Notes: generated from the sequence alone by a model not told the origin. A DNA stretch of 10,562 nucleotides from Paracoccaceae bacterium (GCA_027030435.1 JALVEX010000225.1:1-10562); one strand, 5' to 3'; counted from the first letter of the stretch, positions 1 to 6,009 are shown. Numbers and translations are program-made.

Positions 1-32
1 CCGGGGAATTCGAGCAATTCTTCCTTGGCCAT
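1..32 (-). CDS. infA: Translation initiation factor IF-1, N-terminal fragment
   Basis: Only the first ten codons and part of the eleventh are present; the gene runs off the low-coordinate edge. The ATG is at 32-30 and the peptide reads MAKEELLEFP followed by a probable G. This matches the opening of IF-1 as I know it from Rhodobacteraceae (the E. coli form opens MAKEDNIEMQG). IF-1 is a small OB-fold protein that binds the 30S A site during initiation. A good Shine-Dalgarno, AGGAG, lies at 42-38, five bases ahead of the ATG, and supports this start. The roughly 100-base leader after the preceding gene suggests its own promoter. The identification rests on a short peptide, but the peptide and the ribosome site agree. 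Confidence 0.85.
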   Translation of the reverse strand, partial: MAKEELLEFP

Positions 33-59
33 GGTCACTCCTGTCTGTTGCTTCCGTGC

Positions 60-74
60 GACGCCGAAGGCGCC
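60..74 (-). other. Short hairpin in the infA leader
   Basis: On the minus strand GGCGCC, TTC, GGCGTC can fold into a six-pair stem (one G-U pair) with a three-base loop. It lies 17 bases upstream of the infA Shine-Dalgarno. There is no T-run, so it is not an intrinsic terminator. It may be an RNA structure in the infA 5' leader, or chance in GC-rich DNA. Confidence 0.3.
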
Positions 75-84
75 GCTGCGCCTC

Positions 85-112
85 ATTTGGGGGGTTTTGC
101 ACGGAAAATCAA
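85..112 (-). promoter_or_regulatory. Weak sigma70-like promoter candidate for infA
   Basis: Reading the minus strand, TTGATT (112-107) is followed after 16 bases by CCAAAT (90-85). These match the -35 and -10 consensus at four and three of six positions. The placement in the gap between the phosphatidyltransferase gene and infA is sensible. The match is weak and nothing else supports it. Confidence 0.22.
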
Positions 113-121
113 GTAAAACCC
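92..121. repeat. 7-bp perfect inverted repeat upstream of infA
   Basis: GGGTTTT (92-98) and AAAACCC (115-121) are perfect reverse complements separated by 16 bases. The pair lies in the short intergenic stretch between the phosphatidyltransferase stop codon and infA and overlaps the weak promoter candidate there. The long spacer fits a protein-binding dyad better than a hairpin. It is A/T-rich against a GC-rich background, which makes it stand out. No known operator is recognised. Confidence 0.4.
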
Positions 122-138
122 TGCCCCCATCGCCCCGT

Positions 139-747
139 TCAGCCGCCGAAAATGCGCATCGCCCGCAACACGCGCGCGCCGGCCGTCAGGGCCGTCAGCA
201 GGGCGAAGGCGGGCGCAAGAGGGGCGAAGGCCGCGGGCCAGAGAATCACGAGGGTGAAGAAGGCGATGGTTTCGCTCCCTTCGATCAGCCCCCTGTCATG
301 ATGATGCGCCTTCTCGCCATTCGGACTCGCGCGCAGATTCCGGGCCTCGGCGAGAATGGCGAAGCCCAGAAAGCTCGCGCCATTGACGAAGAAGCTCGCA
401 AGCAGAATTGCGGCGGGCAGAGCATTGGCATCGGGATCGAGGAGGGCAAAGCCGAGCGGCAAGGCGGCCCAGACGGTGAAATCCGCCATGATGTCGAGAT
501 AGCCCCCGAGCGGGCGGGGCCCCATGATCCGGGCCACGGGGCCATCGAGGCCGTCCAGGAGGCGCGAGAGGAGGAGCAGGAGGAGCGCCGGAAGACGCCA
601 CCCGAATGCCACGGCAAGAGACGCCAGCAGGCCGGCGATGAGCCCGGCAAGCGTCAGGCTACCTGCGCCGATGCCGAGATCCGCAAGCCGGCGCGCGCCC
701 CGCTCAAGGGCATTGTCCATCAAGGGGCGCAGGTGGCGATCAAGCAT
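139..747 (-). CDS. CDP-alcohol phosphatidyltransferase family membrane protein
   Basis: A 202-residue integral membrane enzyme of the CDP-alcohol phosphatidyltransferase family. These transfer a phosphatidyl group from a CDP-activated lipid to an alcohol in the inner membrane. The catalytic signature is visible: D65-xx-D68-G69-xx-A72-R73, then G81-xxx-D85-xxx-D89; the four aspartates bind the metal ions. Hydrophobic segments occur at about 30-48, 52-63, 88-103, 110-133, 158-178 and 180-190. A second conserved-looking stretch, GLIEGSET (153-160), resembles an orphan alphaproteobacterial subgroup of the family. The acceptor alcohol cannot be read from the sequence, so I do not assign it to PgsA, PssA or Pcs. 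The ATG at 747 has only a weak upstream ribosome site; the next ATG (720) has none and would cut the amphipathic N-terminus. It is followed by infA and preceded by the AhpD-like gene with an 88-base gap, so it may be its own unit. Confidence 0.85.
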   Translation of the reverse strand: MLDRHLRPLMDNALERGARRLADLGIGAGSLTLAGLIAGLLASLAVAFGWRLPALLLLLLSRLLDGLDGPVARIMGPRPLGGYLDIMADFTVWAALPLGFALLDPDANALPAAILLASFFVNGASFLGFAILAEARNLRASPNGEKAHHHDRGLIEGSETIAFFTLVILWPAAFAPLAPAFALLTALTAGARVLRAMRIFGG

Positions 748-835
748 GCGTGTATCCGTGCGAGCATCGGCGTTTCATCCGGGCGAGGATATATCTCACC
801 GGCGCCGGGGAAACACGGCAAAGCCGCACGGCCGT

Positions 836-1183
836 TCACTTTTCCTTGTCCGCCTTCATCTGATCATAGGCCGCCAGCGCCTTGGCGGCATACATCAGCG
901 CCGGGCCGCCGCCCATCTGAAGCGCCATGGCGAGCGCATCGGCCACCTCCTCGCGGCTGGCGCCGATACGCACCAGGGCCTCAATGTGAAAGCCGATACA
1001 GGGTTCGCAGCCCTGCGCCACGGCGATCCCGAGCGCGATGAATTCCTTTGTCTTGAAAGGGAGCACATCGCTTTCCTTCACGCTCTTGCTGAGGGTGGCG
1101 AAGGCGCGGGTCGTTTCGGGGATCGTCCTGTTGAGGGCGCGGATGTCATTCTTCATGTCATCCATGTAGGCTTTCCAGTTCAT
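836..1183 (-). CDS. AhpD-like / carboxymuconolactone decarboxylase family protein
   Basis: A 115-residue all-helical protein of the CMD/AhpD family. The redox signature is intact: C59-E-P-C62-xxx-H66, with E47 twelve residues ahead of the first cysteine. That is the glutamate-CxxC-histidine spacing of the AhpD proton-relay site. The family includes AhpD (an alkylhydroperoxidase, or adaptor for AhpC) and decarboxylases that lack the CxxC. The CxxC argues for a thiol-peroxidase or disulfide-reductase role rather than aromatic degradation. The start is well supported: AGGAG lies at 1194-1190, six bases before the ATG. An FNR-type box is centred 66 bases upstream, which suggests induction under low oxygen or nitrosative conditions. 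No AhpC gene is in the window, so the partner and physiological substrate are unknown. Confidence 0.88.
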   Translation of the reverse strand: MNWKAYMDDMKNDIRALNRTIPETTRAFATLSKSVKESDVLPFKTKEFIALGIAVAQGCEPCIGFHIEALVRIGASREEVADALAMALQMGGGPALMYAAKALAAYDQMKADKEK

Positions 1184-1242
1184 GTTCTGCTCCTGTGCTT
1201 CGAGGGTTTGCCGGCAGATGGCACCAGCCTGCGAAAGCCGCC

Positions 1243-1256
1243 TTGATCAGGGTCAA
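1243..1256 (-). promoter_or_regulatory. FNR/CRP-family (FnrL/Dnr-type) binding site candidate
   Basis: On the minus strand the site reads TTGAC-CCTG-ATCAA, against the FNR consensus TTGAT-N4-ATCAA: nine of ten half-site positions match. On the plus strand the wider palindrome is CTTGATCAGGGTCAAG (1242-1257). Its centre is 66 bases upstream of the AhpD-like ATG at 1183. If the protein activates from the usual class II position (-41.5), transcription would start near 1208, leaving a 25-base leader that contains the ribosome site. The -10 region this predicts (about 1220-1215) is a poor match, as is common for activator-dependent promoters. The box overlaps the stop codon of the upstream methyltransferase gene. 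Confidence 0.6.
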
Positions 1257-1921
1257 GCGGATCCGGTTTTCCGTGCCGTCATCATGAGATTGGATGCGGG
1301 CATCTCATGGCATTCGGGGCTCTCCATGCCCCGCGCTGCCAGCAGATCCATGACCCACCCGGCATCCTTGTAGCCGATCCCCGGATCCTGGGCCTTCAGC
1401 GAAGCGTGAAACGCCCGATCTCCATTGCTCGCAAATCGACCGGCGCGCAGAAACGGCCCGTAGAGGCAGAAAACGCCCCCCGGCGCCAGCGCATCCGCCA
1501 TATTGGCAAGGATCGCCGCCGCGGCCTCATCCGAAACGAGATGCAGGAGATTGACGGCGATCACCAGATCGAGATCCGCCAGATCCCCGGGCCAGGGCGC
1601 TGCGGCATTGAGAAGGCGGGGATCAGCCACGTTGGCAAGCCCCGCAGCACGGATCCAGGCCCGCACGCTGGCGAATCTTTCCGCAACGGCATCGCTCGGC
1701 TGCCAGCTGATCTTCGGGCGCGCCTTTGCGAAGCGGACAATATGCTGCCCGGTGCCGCTCGCGATCTCGAGCGCCCGCCCCTCCGGCGGTGCCACCCTTT
1801 CGAGCACCTCAAGGATGGGGCCGATGTTGCGCTCGGCCGAGGGCGCAGAGAGGCGGCCACCGGGGGCTGCCCCTGCGATGAGCGCGGCGCTGTCGGGCAG
1901 ATCGAGGCGCTTGCGGCTCAT
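1253..1921 (-). CDS. DUF938 family SAM-dependent methyltransferase
   Basis: A 222-residue class I SAM-dependent methyltransferase-like protein of the DUF938 family, about the usual length. Family marks are clear: SAERNIGPILEVL (28-40), the SAM-binding motif I LEIASGTGQH (51-60), WQPSD (73-77), NLLHL (124-128), LYGPF (153-157) and MPASNLMM near the C-terminus (207-214). The role of this family is not established, to my knowledge, and the substrate is unknown. Its ATG overlaps the stop codon of the FAD oxidoreductase (ATGA at 1921-1918), so the two are probably translated together from one message. A purine-rich GGAAAGG precedes the start at slightly long spacing, consistent with coupling. The stop codon lies inside the FNR-type box of the next gene. 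Confidence 0.88.
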   Translation of the reverse strand: MSRKRLDLPDSAALIAGAAPGGRLSAPSAERNIGPILEVLERVAPPEGRALEIASGTGQHIVRFAKARPKISWQPSDAVAERFASVRAWIRAAGLANVADPRLLNAAAPWPGDLADLDLVIAVNLLHLVSDEAAAAILANMADALAPGGVFCLYGPFLRAGRFASNGDRAFHASLKAQDPGIGYKDAGWVMDLLAARGMESPECHEMPASNLMMTARKTGSA

Positions 1922-3000
1922 CGCCGGAACCTTTCCGGCGAGAGGGCGGCGACGGCATCGGCCTCCAGTTCCGGCGGGCGGGCAAGGATCAGATCGGCGG
2001 CAAGCCGGCTCGCGGCGGGGGATGTCTGAAAGCCGTAGCCGCCCTGTCCGCCCAGCCAGAAGAAGCCCTCCGCACCGGGCTCGAAGCCGATCACGAGCGA
2101 ACGATCCGGCGAAAAGGTGCGCAGGCCGGCCCAGCTTGCTTCCAGCCGGGTCACCGGCTCGGTGACCATTTCCTCGTAGCGCGCGAGCCCCTCTGCGAGC
2201 ACCATGTCATCCGCCCAGGCATCATGCGGCTCCACGGGATCCTCCTCGCTCGGCGAAACCAGAAGCTTGCCCGCCTCGGGCTTGGCATACCAGCTTTCGC
2301 AGGCGCCATGCAGCATCGGCCAGCCACTTGGGTCATGCCCGCCCGGCGCCGGGATCTGCGCCATCGAGCGGCGCAGCGGCCTGAAACCGATCGGCGCGAT
2401 GCCCGCCATCCGCGCCACCCCGTCCACCCAGGCGCCGGCAGCATTCACGATCACCGGAGCGCGAAAGGCGCCTGCCGGGGTTTTCACCTCCCAGACGCTC
2501 CCGCACCGCGCGATCTCCTCCACCGGGGCGCGCGTGAGGATGCGCGCCCCGGCCCCGTGCGCCTTGCCAACGAAATTCTGGAGGAGCCGATCCGCATCGA
2601 GATCGCGCGCCCAGCTGTTGCCCGCCGCCGCCGCCACGCGCTCACGCCGCAGGATCGGCACCATCTCGCAGGCCTCGGCAACAGAAACCGGCTCGAGCGA
2701 CATCTCCTTCACCTCTTCGCGAAAGCGATCAAGCTGATCGCCGCGCGCCACCATCAGGATGCCGCGCGGCGAAAGCACGCCGCCATCCTCATGCAGAAGA
2801 TAATCCTCGCTCGCATAATTCAGCGCCCTGACGGCCGCATTTCCATATTCGCGCTCGAACATCGCCGCCGAACGCCCCGAGGCGTGATAGCCAAGGCTCT
2901 CCTCCGCCTCCAGAAGCATGACCCCGGCGTCAGGCGCAAGCCGCGCCGCCGCGCTGAGCCCCGCAATACCACCGCCGATGATGATGATATCCGTTTCCAT
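1918..3000 (-). CDS. DauA-like FAD-dependent D-amino acid dehydrogenase/oxidoreductase
   Basis: A 360-residue flavoprotein of the DAO family. By memory alignment it closely follows Pseudomonas D-arginine dehydrogenase (DauA), which deaminates D-amino acids to 2-keto acids and passes electrons to an acceptor other than oxygen. The dinucleotide fold is GGGIAG (9-14) with the ribose-binding acidic residue E31 after LL. The GYHASGRSAAMF segment (37-48) matches the DauA flavin and active-site loop, with serine where I recall threonine in DauA. R211 in LRRS, Y238 in SWYAKPE, R294 in AGLRTF and GGQGGYGFQTS (317-327) align with substrate- or flavin-contact regions. I prefer the ATG at 3000: AGGG at 3012-3009 gives an eight-base spacer, whereas the GTG at 3009 would have its purine stretch directly against it. 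It overlaps the DUF938 gene at its 3' end. Its true substrate is inferred, not shown; no arginine genes are nearby. Confidence 0.85.
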   Translation of the reverse strand: METDIIIIGGGIAGLSAAARLAPDAGVMLLEAEESLGYHASGRSAAMFEREYGNAAVRALNYASEDYLLHEDGGVLSPRGILMVARGDQLDRFREEVKEMSLEPVSVAEACEMVPILRRERVAAAAGNSWARDLDADRLLQNFVGKAHGAGARILTRAPVEEIARCGSVWEVKTPAGAFRAPVIVNAAGAWVDGVARMAGIAPIGFRPLRRSMAQIPAPGGHDPSGWPMLHGACESWYAKPEAGKLLVSPSEEDPVEPHDAWADDMVLAEGLARYEEMVTEPVTRLEASWAGLRTFSPDRSLVIGFEPGAEGFFWLGGQGGYGFQTSPAASRLAADLILARPPELEADAVAALSPERFRR

Positions 3001-3027
3001 GGCGCGCACCCTGCCATGTTGGCCGGC

Positions 3028-3062
3028 AAAGGAAAAGGCCCGCCGGAGCGGCAGGCCTTCCC
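3028..3062 (-). terminator. Intrinsic terminator candidate ending the purine operon
   Basis: On the minus strand AAGGCCTGCCG (3059-3049), loop CTC, CGGCGGGCCTT (3045-3035) forms an 11-pair stem with one G-T wobble. Three further pairs, two of them wobbles, extend it (3062-3060 with 3034-3032). The 3' side is followed by TTTTCCTTT (3036-3028), a T-rich but interrupted tail. It lies about 105 bases after the binding-protein stop codon, the expected place for the end of the operon. In the other direction the hairpin is followed by CCCTTTTTCCC, so it could also stop plus-strand transcription. Confidence 0.6.
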
Positions 3063-3069
3063 TTTTTCC

Positions 3070-3110
3070 CTTGCCTTCATCTTGGCGGAAATACTCCCGC
3101 CGGAGGCAAG
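3070..3110. repeat. Intergenic inverted repeat resembling a dispersed Rhodobacterales element
   Basis: CTTGCCT (3070-3076) is a perfect reverse complement of AGGCAAG (3104-3110). Inside, GGCGG (3084-3088) pairs with CCGCC (3097-3101) around AAATACTC. The core 'ATACTCCCGCCGGAGGC' (3091-3107) looks like a short motif I recall seeing repeatedly in intergenic regions of Rhodobacterales genomes; that is memory, not a search. It sits between the operon's last gene and the terminator hairpin. There is no second copy in this window. Confidence 0.5.
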
Positions 3111-3167
3111 AAATTCATGGTGCAAGCGGCAGCGCAGGGCGCAACCGCCGCCCGGATCACCCCGGGG

Positions 3168-4244
3168 TCACTGCGGAATTTCGCCCTCGATGCCTTCAAC
3201 ATAGAAATTCATCCCGGCCAGCGTGCCATCATCGGCCACTTCGCCCTCCTTCAGCCAGGGCGTGCCGTCCTGCTTGTTGAGCGGGCCGGTGAAGGGATGA
3301 TATTTTCCGTCGATGATGGCCTGCTTCAGCGCATCCGCCTCGGCCTGGACCTCGGGCGGGATCCTGCTCGAATAGGGCGCGAGCTTGACCATCCCCTCCC
3401 GGAAGCCATTCCAGGTGTCCTTCGATTCCCAGGTGCCGTCCATCACCGCGCCCACGCGCTCGATGTAATAGGGGCCCCAGTTGTCGATGATGGCGGTAAG
3501 CTGGGCATTGGGTCCGAATTTCGACATGTCGGATGCCTGCCCGAAAGCCATGATGCCCTTCTTCTCGGCAATGGTCATGGCGGCGGGGCTGTCGGTATGC
3601 TGCATGATCACGTCAACGCCCTGCTCGATCAGCGCGGTTGCGGCATCAGCCTCCTTGGCGGGATCAAACCATGTATAGACCCACACGATCTTGAATTCCA
3701 CATCCGGGTTCACCTTCTTCGCGTGGATATAGGCCGAGTTGATGCCCCGGATCACCTCGGGGATCGGGAAGGAGGCGATATAGCCGATCTTGTTGGTCTT
3801 GGTCATGCGTCCGGCGATGGTGCCGATCACGGCGCGGCCTTCGTAGAAACGCGCGGAATAGGTCGCCACGTTGTCGGCGCGCTTGTAGCCGGTCGCGTGC
3901 TCGAATTTCACGTTCGGAAATTTCTTCGCCACCTTCTGCACGGCATCCATGTAGCCAAAGGAGGTGGCGAAGATGATATCGGCACCGCCGAGCGCCATCT
4001 GGGTCATCACCCGTTCGGCGTCAGCCCCTTCCGGCACGCTTTCAACGAAGGTGGTTTCCACCTTGTCGCCATATTCGGCCTCAACCGCCTGGCGCCCCTG
4101 ATCGTGCTGGTAGGACCAGCCGAAATCGCCAACCGGCCCGACGTATATATAGCCGGCCTTCACCTTTTCTTCCGCCAGCGCCGCCCCGGCGCCGGCGATC
4201 CCCAGCGCGAGCGCGGCGGTGGCCAGAAATGTTCTGCGTTTCAT
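3168..4244 (-). CDS. BMP-family ABC transporter substrate-binding protein (probable purine binder)
   Basis: A 358-residue periplasmic binding protein of the BMP/PnrA (Med) family, which captures purine nucleosides or bases for an ABC importer. It has an N-terminal signal peptide: MKRRTFL, a hydrophobic core, and an ALA|EE cleavage site near residue 24. There is no lipobox cysteine, so it should be soluble in the periplasm, unlike the lipoprotein members. RRTFL resembles a twin-arginine motif. The first ligand-binding segment is YVGPVGDFGWSYQHDQGR (34-51), the form typical of the proteobacterial branch I associate with purine bases. Others are ATSFGY (93-98), WFDP (192-195), QHTDSP (215-220), GQASDM (235-240) and IIDNWGPYY (252-260). 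The ATG at 4244 has AGGGAG (4257-4252) seven bases upstream and overlaps the channel stop codon (ATGA). Two permeases and an ATPase of the matching type precede it in the same operon, and xdhBC upstream points to a purine ligand. Confidence 0.9.
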   Translation of the reverse strand: MKRRTFLATAALALGIAGAGAALAEEKVKAGYIYVGPVGDFGWSYQHDQGRQAVEAEYGDKVETTFVESVPEGADAERVMTQMALGGADIIFATSFGYMDAVQKVAKKFPNVKFEHATGYKRADNVATYSARFYEGRAVIGTIAGRMTKTNKIGYIASFPIPEVIRGINSAYIHAKKVNPDVEFKIVWVYTWFDPAKEADAATALIEQGVDVIMQHTDSPAAMTIAEKKGIMAFGQASDMSKFGPNAQLTAIIDNWGPYYIERVGAVMDGTWESKDTWNGFREGMVKLAPYSSRIPPEVQAEADALKQAIIDGKYHPFTGPLNKQDGTPWLKEGEVADDGTLAGMNFYVEGIEGEIPQ

Positions 4245-5059
4245 GTCATATCTCCCTTCTTGGTGGTTTGAGCAGTTCTTGCGCCGGGCCTCCCGCCCGG
4301 ATCCTCACCCTCTTCATGTCTCCCGTGATTGAGGGTGCTTTCGATCTCCTCGATGGTTTCCTCGATTTCCTCCTCGGTCAGCGCCGCGGTGATGATCGCC
4401 GTCGGCACCGCAACGACCCCGAGGCCGATGAAGAGAACGATGGTCGTGAAGATGCGGCCTCCCGTGGTAATCGGATACATGTCTCCGTAACCCACAGTGG
4501 TGAGCGAAGCAACGGCCCACCAGAGGCTTACAGGGATCGAGGTGAATACATCGGGCTGAGCCTCATGCTCGAAATGGTAGATGCCCACGGCGCTCACATA
4601 GATGACGAGCAGCGCCAGGACGATGAACACGGAAAGTTCGTCACGCACCTGCCGGAAGGCCCGCAGAAGGCGGCGCGCCGCAGCCGAGGTGCGAAACAGC
4701 TTGAAAAGCCGGGCAACCCGCAACAGCCGCAGGGTGCGTGCCGCCTGCCAGTCATTGCCGAGAAACCCGGCCGCCGGAAGGATGGAAAGCAGATCCACGA
4801 TCCCCCAGAAGCTGATGGCATATCTGAGCGGATTGACAGAACAAAGGAGCCGCAGCAGATATTCGGCCACGAAGACGACCAGCACGAAAACCTCGAAACG
4901 AGCCAGCCACAGATATGCCGGCTGCGGCAGATCCGGCACGGTTTCCAGTGCAATCGCTACGGCCGAAAGGAGAATGATCGCATTGAGTCCGAATGCCACC
5001 GAACGGCCGAATTTCGGATCCGTTCCGTCGAGTATGGCTATGACATCACTGCGCTTCAT
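4241..5059 (-). CDS. Six-transmembrane voltage-gated K+ channel
   Basis: A 272-residue member of the voltage-gated ion channel superfamily. S1 spans about 22-40, S2 52-73, S3 83-99, S4 106-124, S5 140-161 and S6 203-228. S4 carries a basic residue at every third position: R108, R111, R114, R117, K120, R123. That indicates a functional voltage sensor. The pore loop ends in the canonical K+ selectivity filter TTVGYGD (187-193). S6 has glycines (212, 214) and a VAVP kink (216-219), followed by a short acidic helix (about 229-241). The ATG at 5059 is 17 bases after the permease stop codon, with GAAGGG closely spaced upstream. A longer open frame to 5410 only reads antisense-like through the permease gene and is not credible. 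Its stop overlaps the binding-protein start, so it is in the same operon. A role in purine transport is not known; it may simply be a passenger. Confidence 0.9.
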   Translation of the reverse strand: MKRSDVIAILDGTDPKFGRSVAFGLNAIILLSAVAIALETVPDLPQPAYLWLARFEVFVLVVFVAEYLLRLLCSVNPLRYAISFWGIVDLLSILPAAGFLGNDWQAARTLRLLRVARLFKLFRTSAAARRLLRAFRQVRDELSVFIVLALLVIYVSAVGIYHFEHEAQPDVFTSIPVSLWWAVASLTTVGYGDMYPITTGGRIFTTIVLFIGLGVVAVPTAIITAALTEEEIEETIEEIESTLNHGRHEEGEDPGGRPGARTAQTTKKGDMT

Positions 5060-5076
5060 CCGCCCTTCATAGCCTT

Positions 5077-6009
5077 TCAGTGCGCGGCATGGAAGGTGCG
5101 TCCGAGGCTGGCCGGCGCATCGAGATTGCCCCGCCCCTTGCGCGCCGAGATATAGACGAGCACCAGGATGGTGACGATATAGGGCGACATCGATAGATAT
5201 TCGACCGGGATCGCAAGCCCCGCCGCCTGCAGATTGAGCTGCAGCACGGTGATTCCGCCGAAGAGATAGGCCCCGAGCAGCACCCGCCAGGGCCGCCAGC
5301 TTGCGAAAACCACCAGCGCCAGCGCGATCCAGCCGGCCCCGGCCGTCATCCCTTCCGTCCATTGCGGCACGCGGATGAGGCTGAGATAGGCGCCGCCGAG
5401 CCCCGCGCATGCGCCGCCGAACATGATCGCGAGGAAGCGGATGCGCACCACCTTGTAGCCCAGCGCATGGGCGGCATCGTGATTTTCCCCCACCGCGCGC
5501 AGGATCAGCCCGGCGCGGGTGTATTTCAGGAAGAACCAGACCGCGGCGACCAGCGTCAGCGAAACATAGACCATGAGATCATGGCGGAAGAATATCGGCC
5601 CGAGCACCGGGATATCCGAAAGCAGCGGGATATCGAGATGCGGCGAGGCCGGAGGCTTCACCCCCGCATAGGGCTTGCCGATGAGCGAGGAAAGGCCGAG
5701 GCCGAAGAGGGTCAGCGCAAGGCCCGTGGCCACCTGATTGGAAAGCAGCACCTGGGTGAGAAAGGCGAATATCAGCGAAAGCGCGGCCCCCGCGAGCGCG
5801 GCGGCGATCAGCCCGAGGAAGGGATTGCCGCTTTCCACGGCAATGGCGAAGCCGCAGATCGCGCCGGTGATCATCATCCCTTCCACCCCGAGATTGAGCA
5901 CGCCCGCCTTCTCGACGACAAGCTCGCCGATCGCCGCCAGAAGGATCGGGGTGGCCGAGATCATCAGCGTTGCCAGGAGCAGAACCGGGTCGATAGCCGA
6001 ATAATCCAT
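5077..6009 (-). CDS. BMP-type ABC transporter permease (YufQ/NupQ-like), second subunit
   Basis: A 310-residue inner-membrane permease of the branched-chain-type permease superfamily (BPD_transp_2), YufQ/NupQ branch. It should pair with the other permease to form the channel of a nucleobase or nucleoside importer. Hydrophobic helices cover most of its length. The family signature EKAGVLNLGVEGMM (33-46) follows the first helix. The cytoplasmic coupling segment LRAVGENHDAAHALG (170-184) contacts the ATPase and is followed by IRFLAIMFGGACAGLGGAYLS (190-210). The ATG at 6009 overlaps the preceding stop codon by one base (TGATG), and GAGGAG lies about eight bases upstream. Assignment to this subfamily is firm; the substrate is inferred from neighbours. 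Confidence 0.9.
   Translation of the reverse strand: MDYSAIDPVLLLATLMISATPILLAAIGELVVEKAGVLNLGVEGMMITGAICGFAIAVESGNPFLGLIAAALAGAALSLIFAFLTQVLLSNQVATGLALTLFGLGLSSLIGKPYAGVKPPASPHLDIPLLSDIPVLGPIFFRHDLMVYVSLTLVAAVWFFLKYTRAGLILRAVGENHDAAHALGYKVVRIRFLAIMFGGACAGLGGAYLSLIRVPQWTEGMTAGAGWIALALVVFASWRPWRVLLGAYLFGGITVLQLNLQAAGLAIPVEYLSMSPYIVTILVLVYISARKGRGNLDAPASLGRTFHAAH

Noticed and set aside
788..793. TATATC on the minus strand as a -10 element for the phosphatidyltransferase gene
   Set aside because: Four or so bases fit the consensus, but I find no acceptable -35 at 16-18 bases; nothing else supports it.
799..808. Perfect palindrome CCGGCGCCGG between the AhpD-like and phosphatidyltransferase genes
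   Set aside because: Short self-complementary GC strings are expected by chance here. It leaves no loop for a hairpin and has no T-run, so it is not a terminator, and I know no regulator for it.
25..1246. Long plus-strand open frames (25-1041, 524-1246) and similar ones elsewhere (1307-2029, 2224-3204, 3117-4271, 6198-7184, 7885-8928, 8736-9680)
   Set aside because: Each lies opposite a gene with clear family motifs, has low-complexity arginine-, proline- and histidine-rich translation, and shows no recognisable domain. They are what high-GC codon use produces on the opposite strand.
1242..1257. The FNR-type palindrome read instead as a terminator of the DUF938 gene
   Set aside because: The stem would be only five pairs, there is no following T-run, and the half-sites match the FNR consensus too well.
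3001..3009. GTG at 3009 as start of the FAD oxidoreductase
   Set aside because: Its purine stretch directly abuts the GTG, leaving no spacer. The ATG at 3000 has a normal eight-base spacer and places the FAD-binding strand right at the N-terminus, as in relatives.
5060..5410. N-terminal extension of the K+ channel gene up to 5410
   Set aside because: It would run through the permease gene in another frame, and the added residues are arginine- and alanine-rich with no family resemblance. The ATG at 5059 begins just before S1 and has a purine-rich site upstream.
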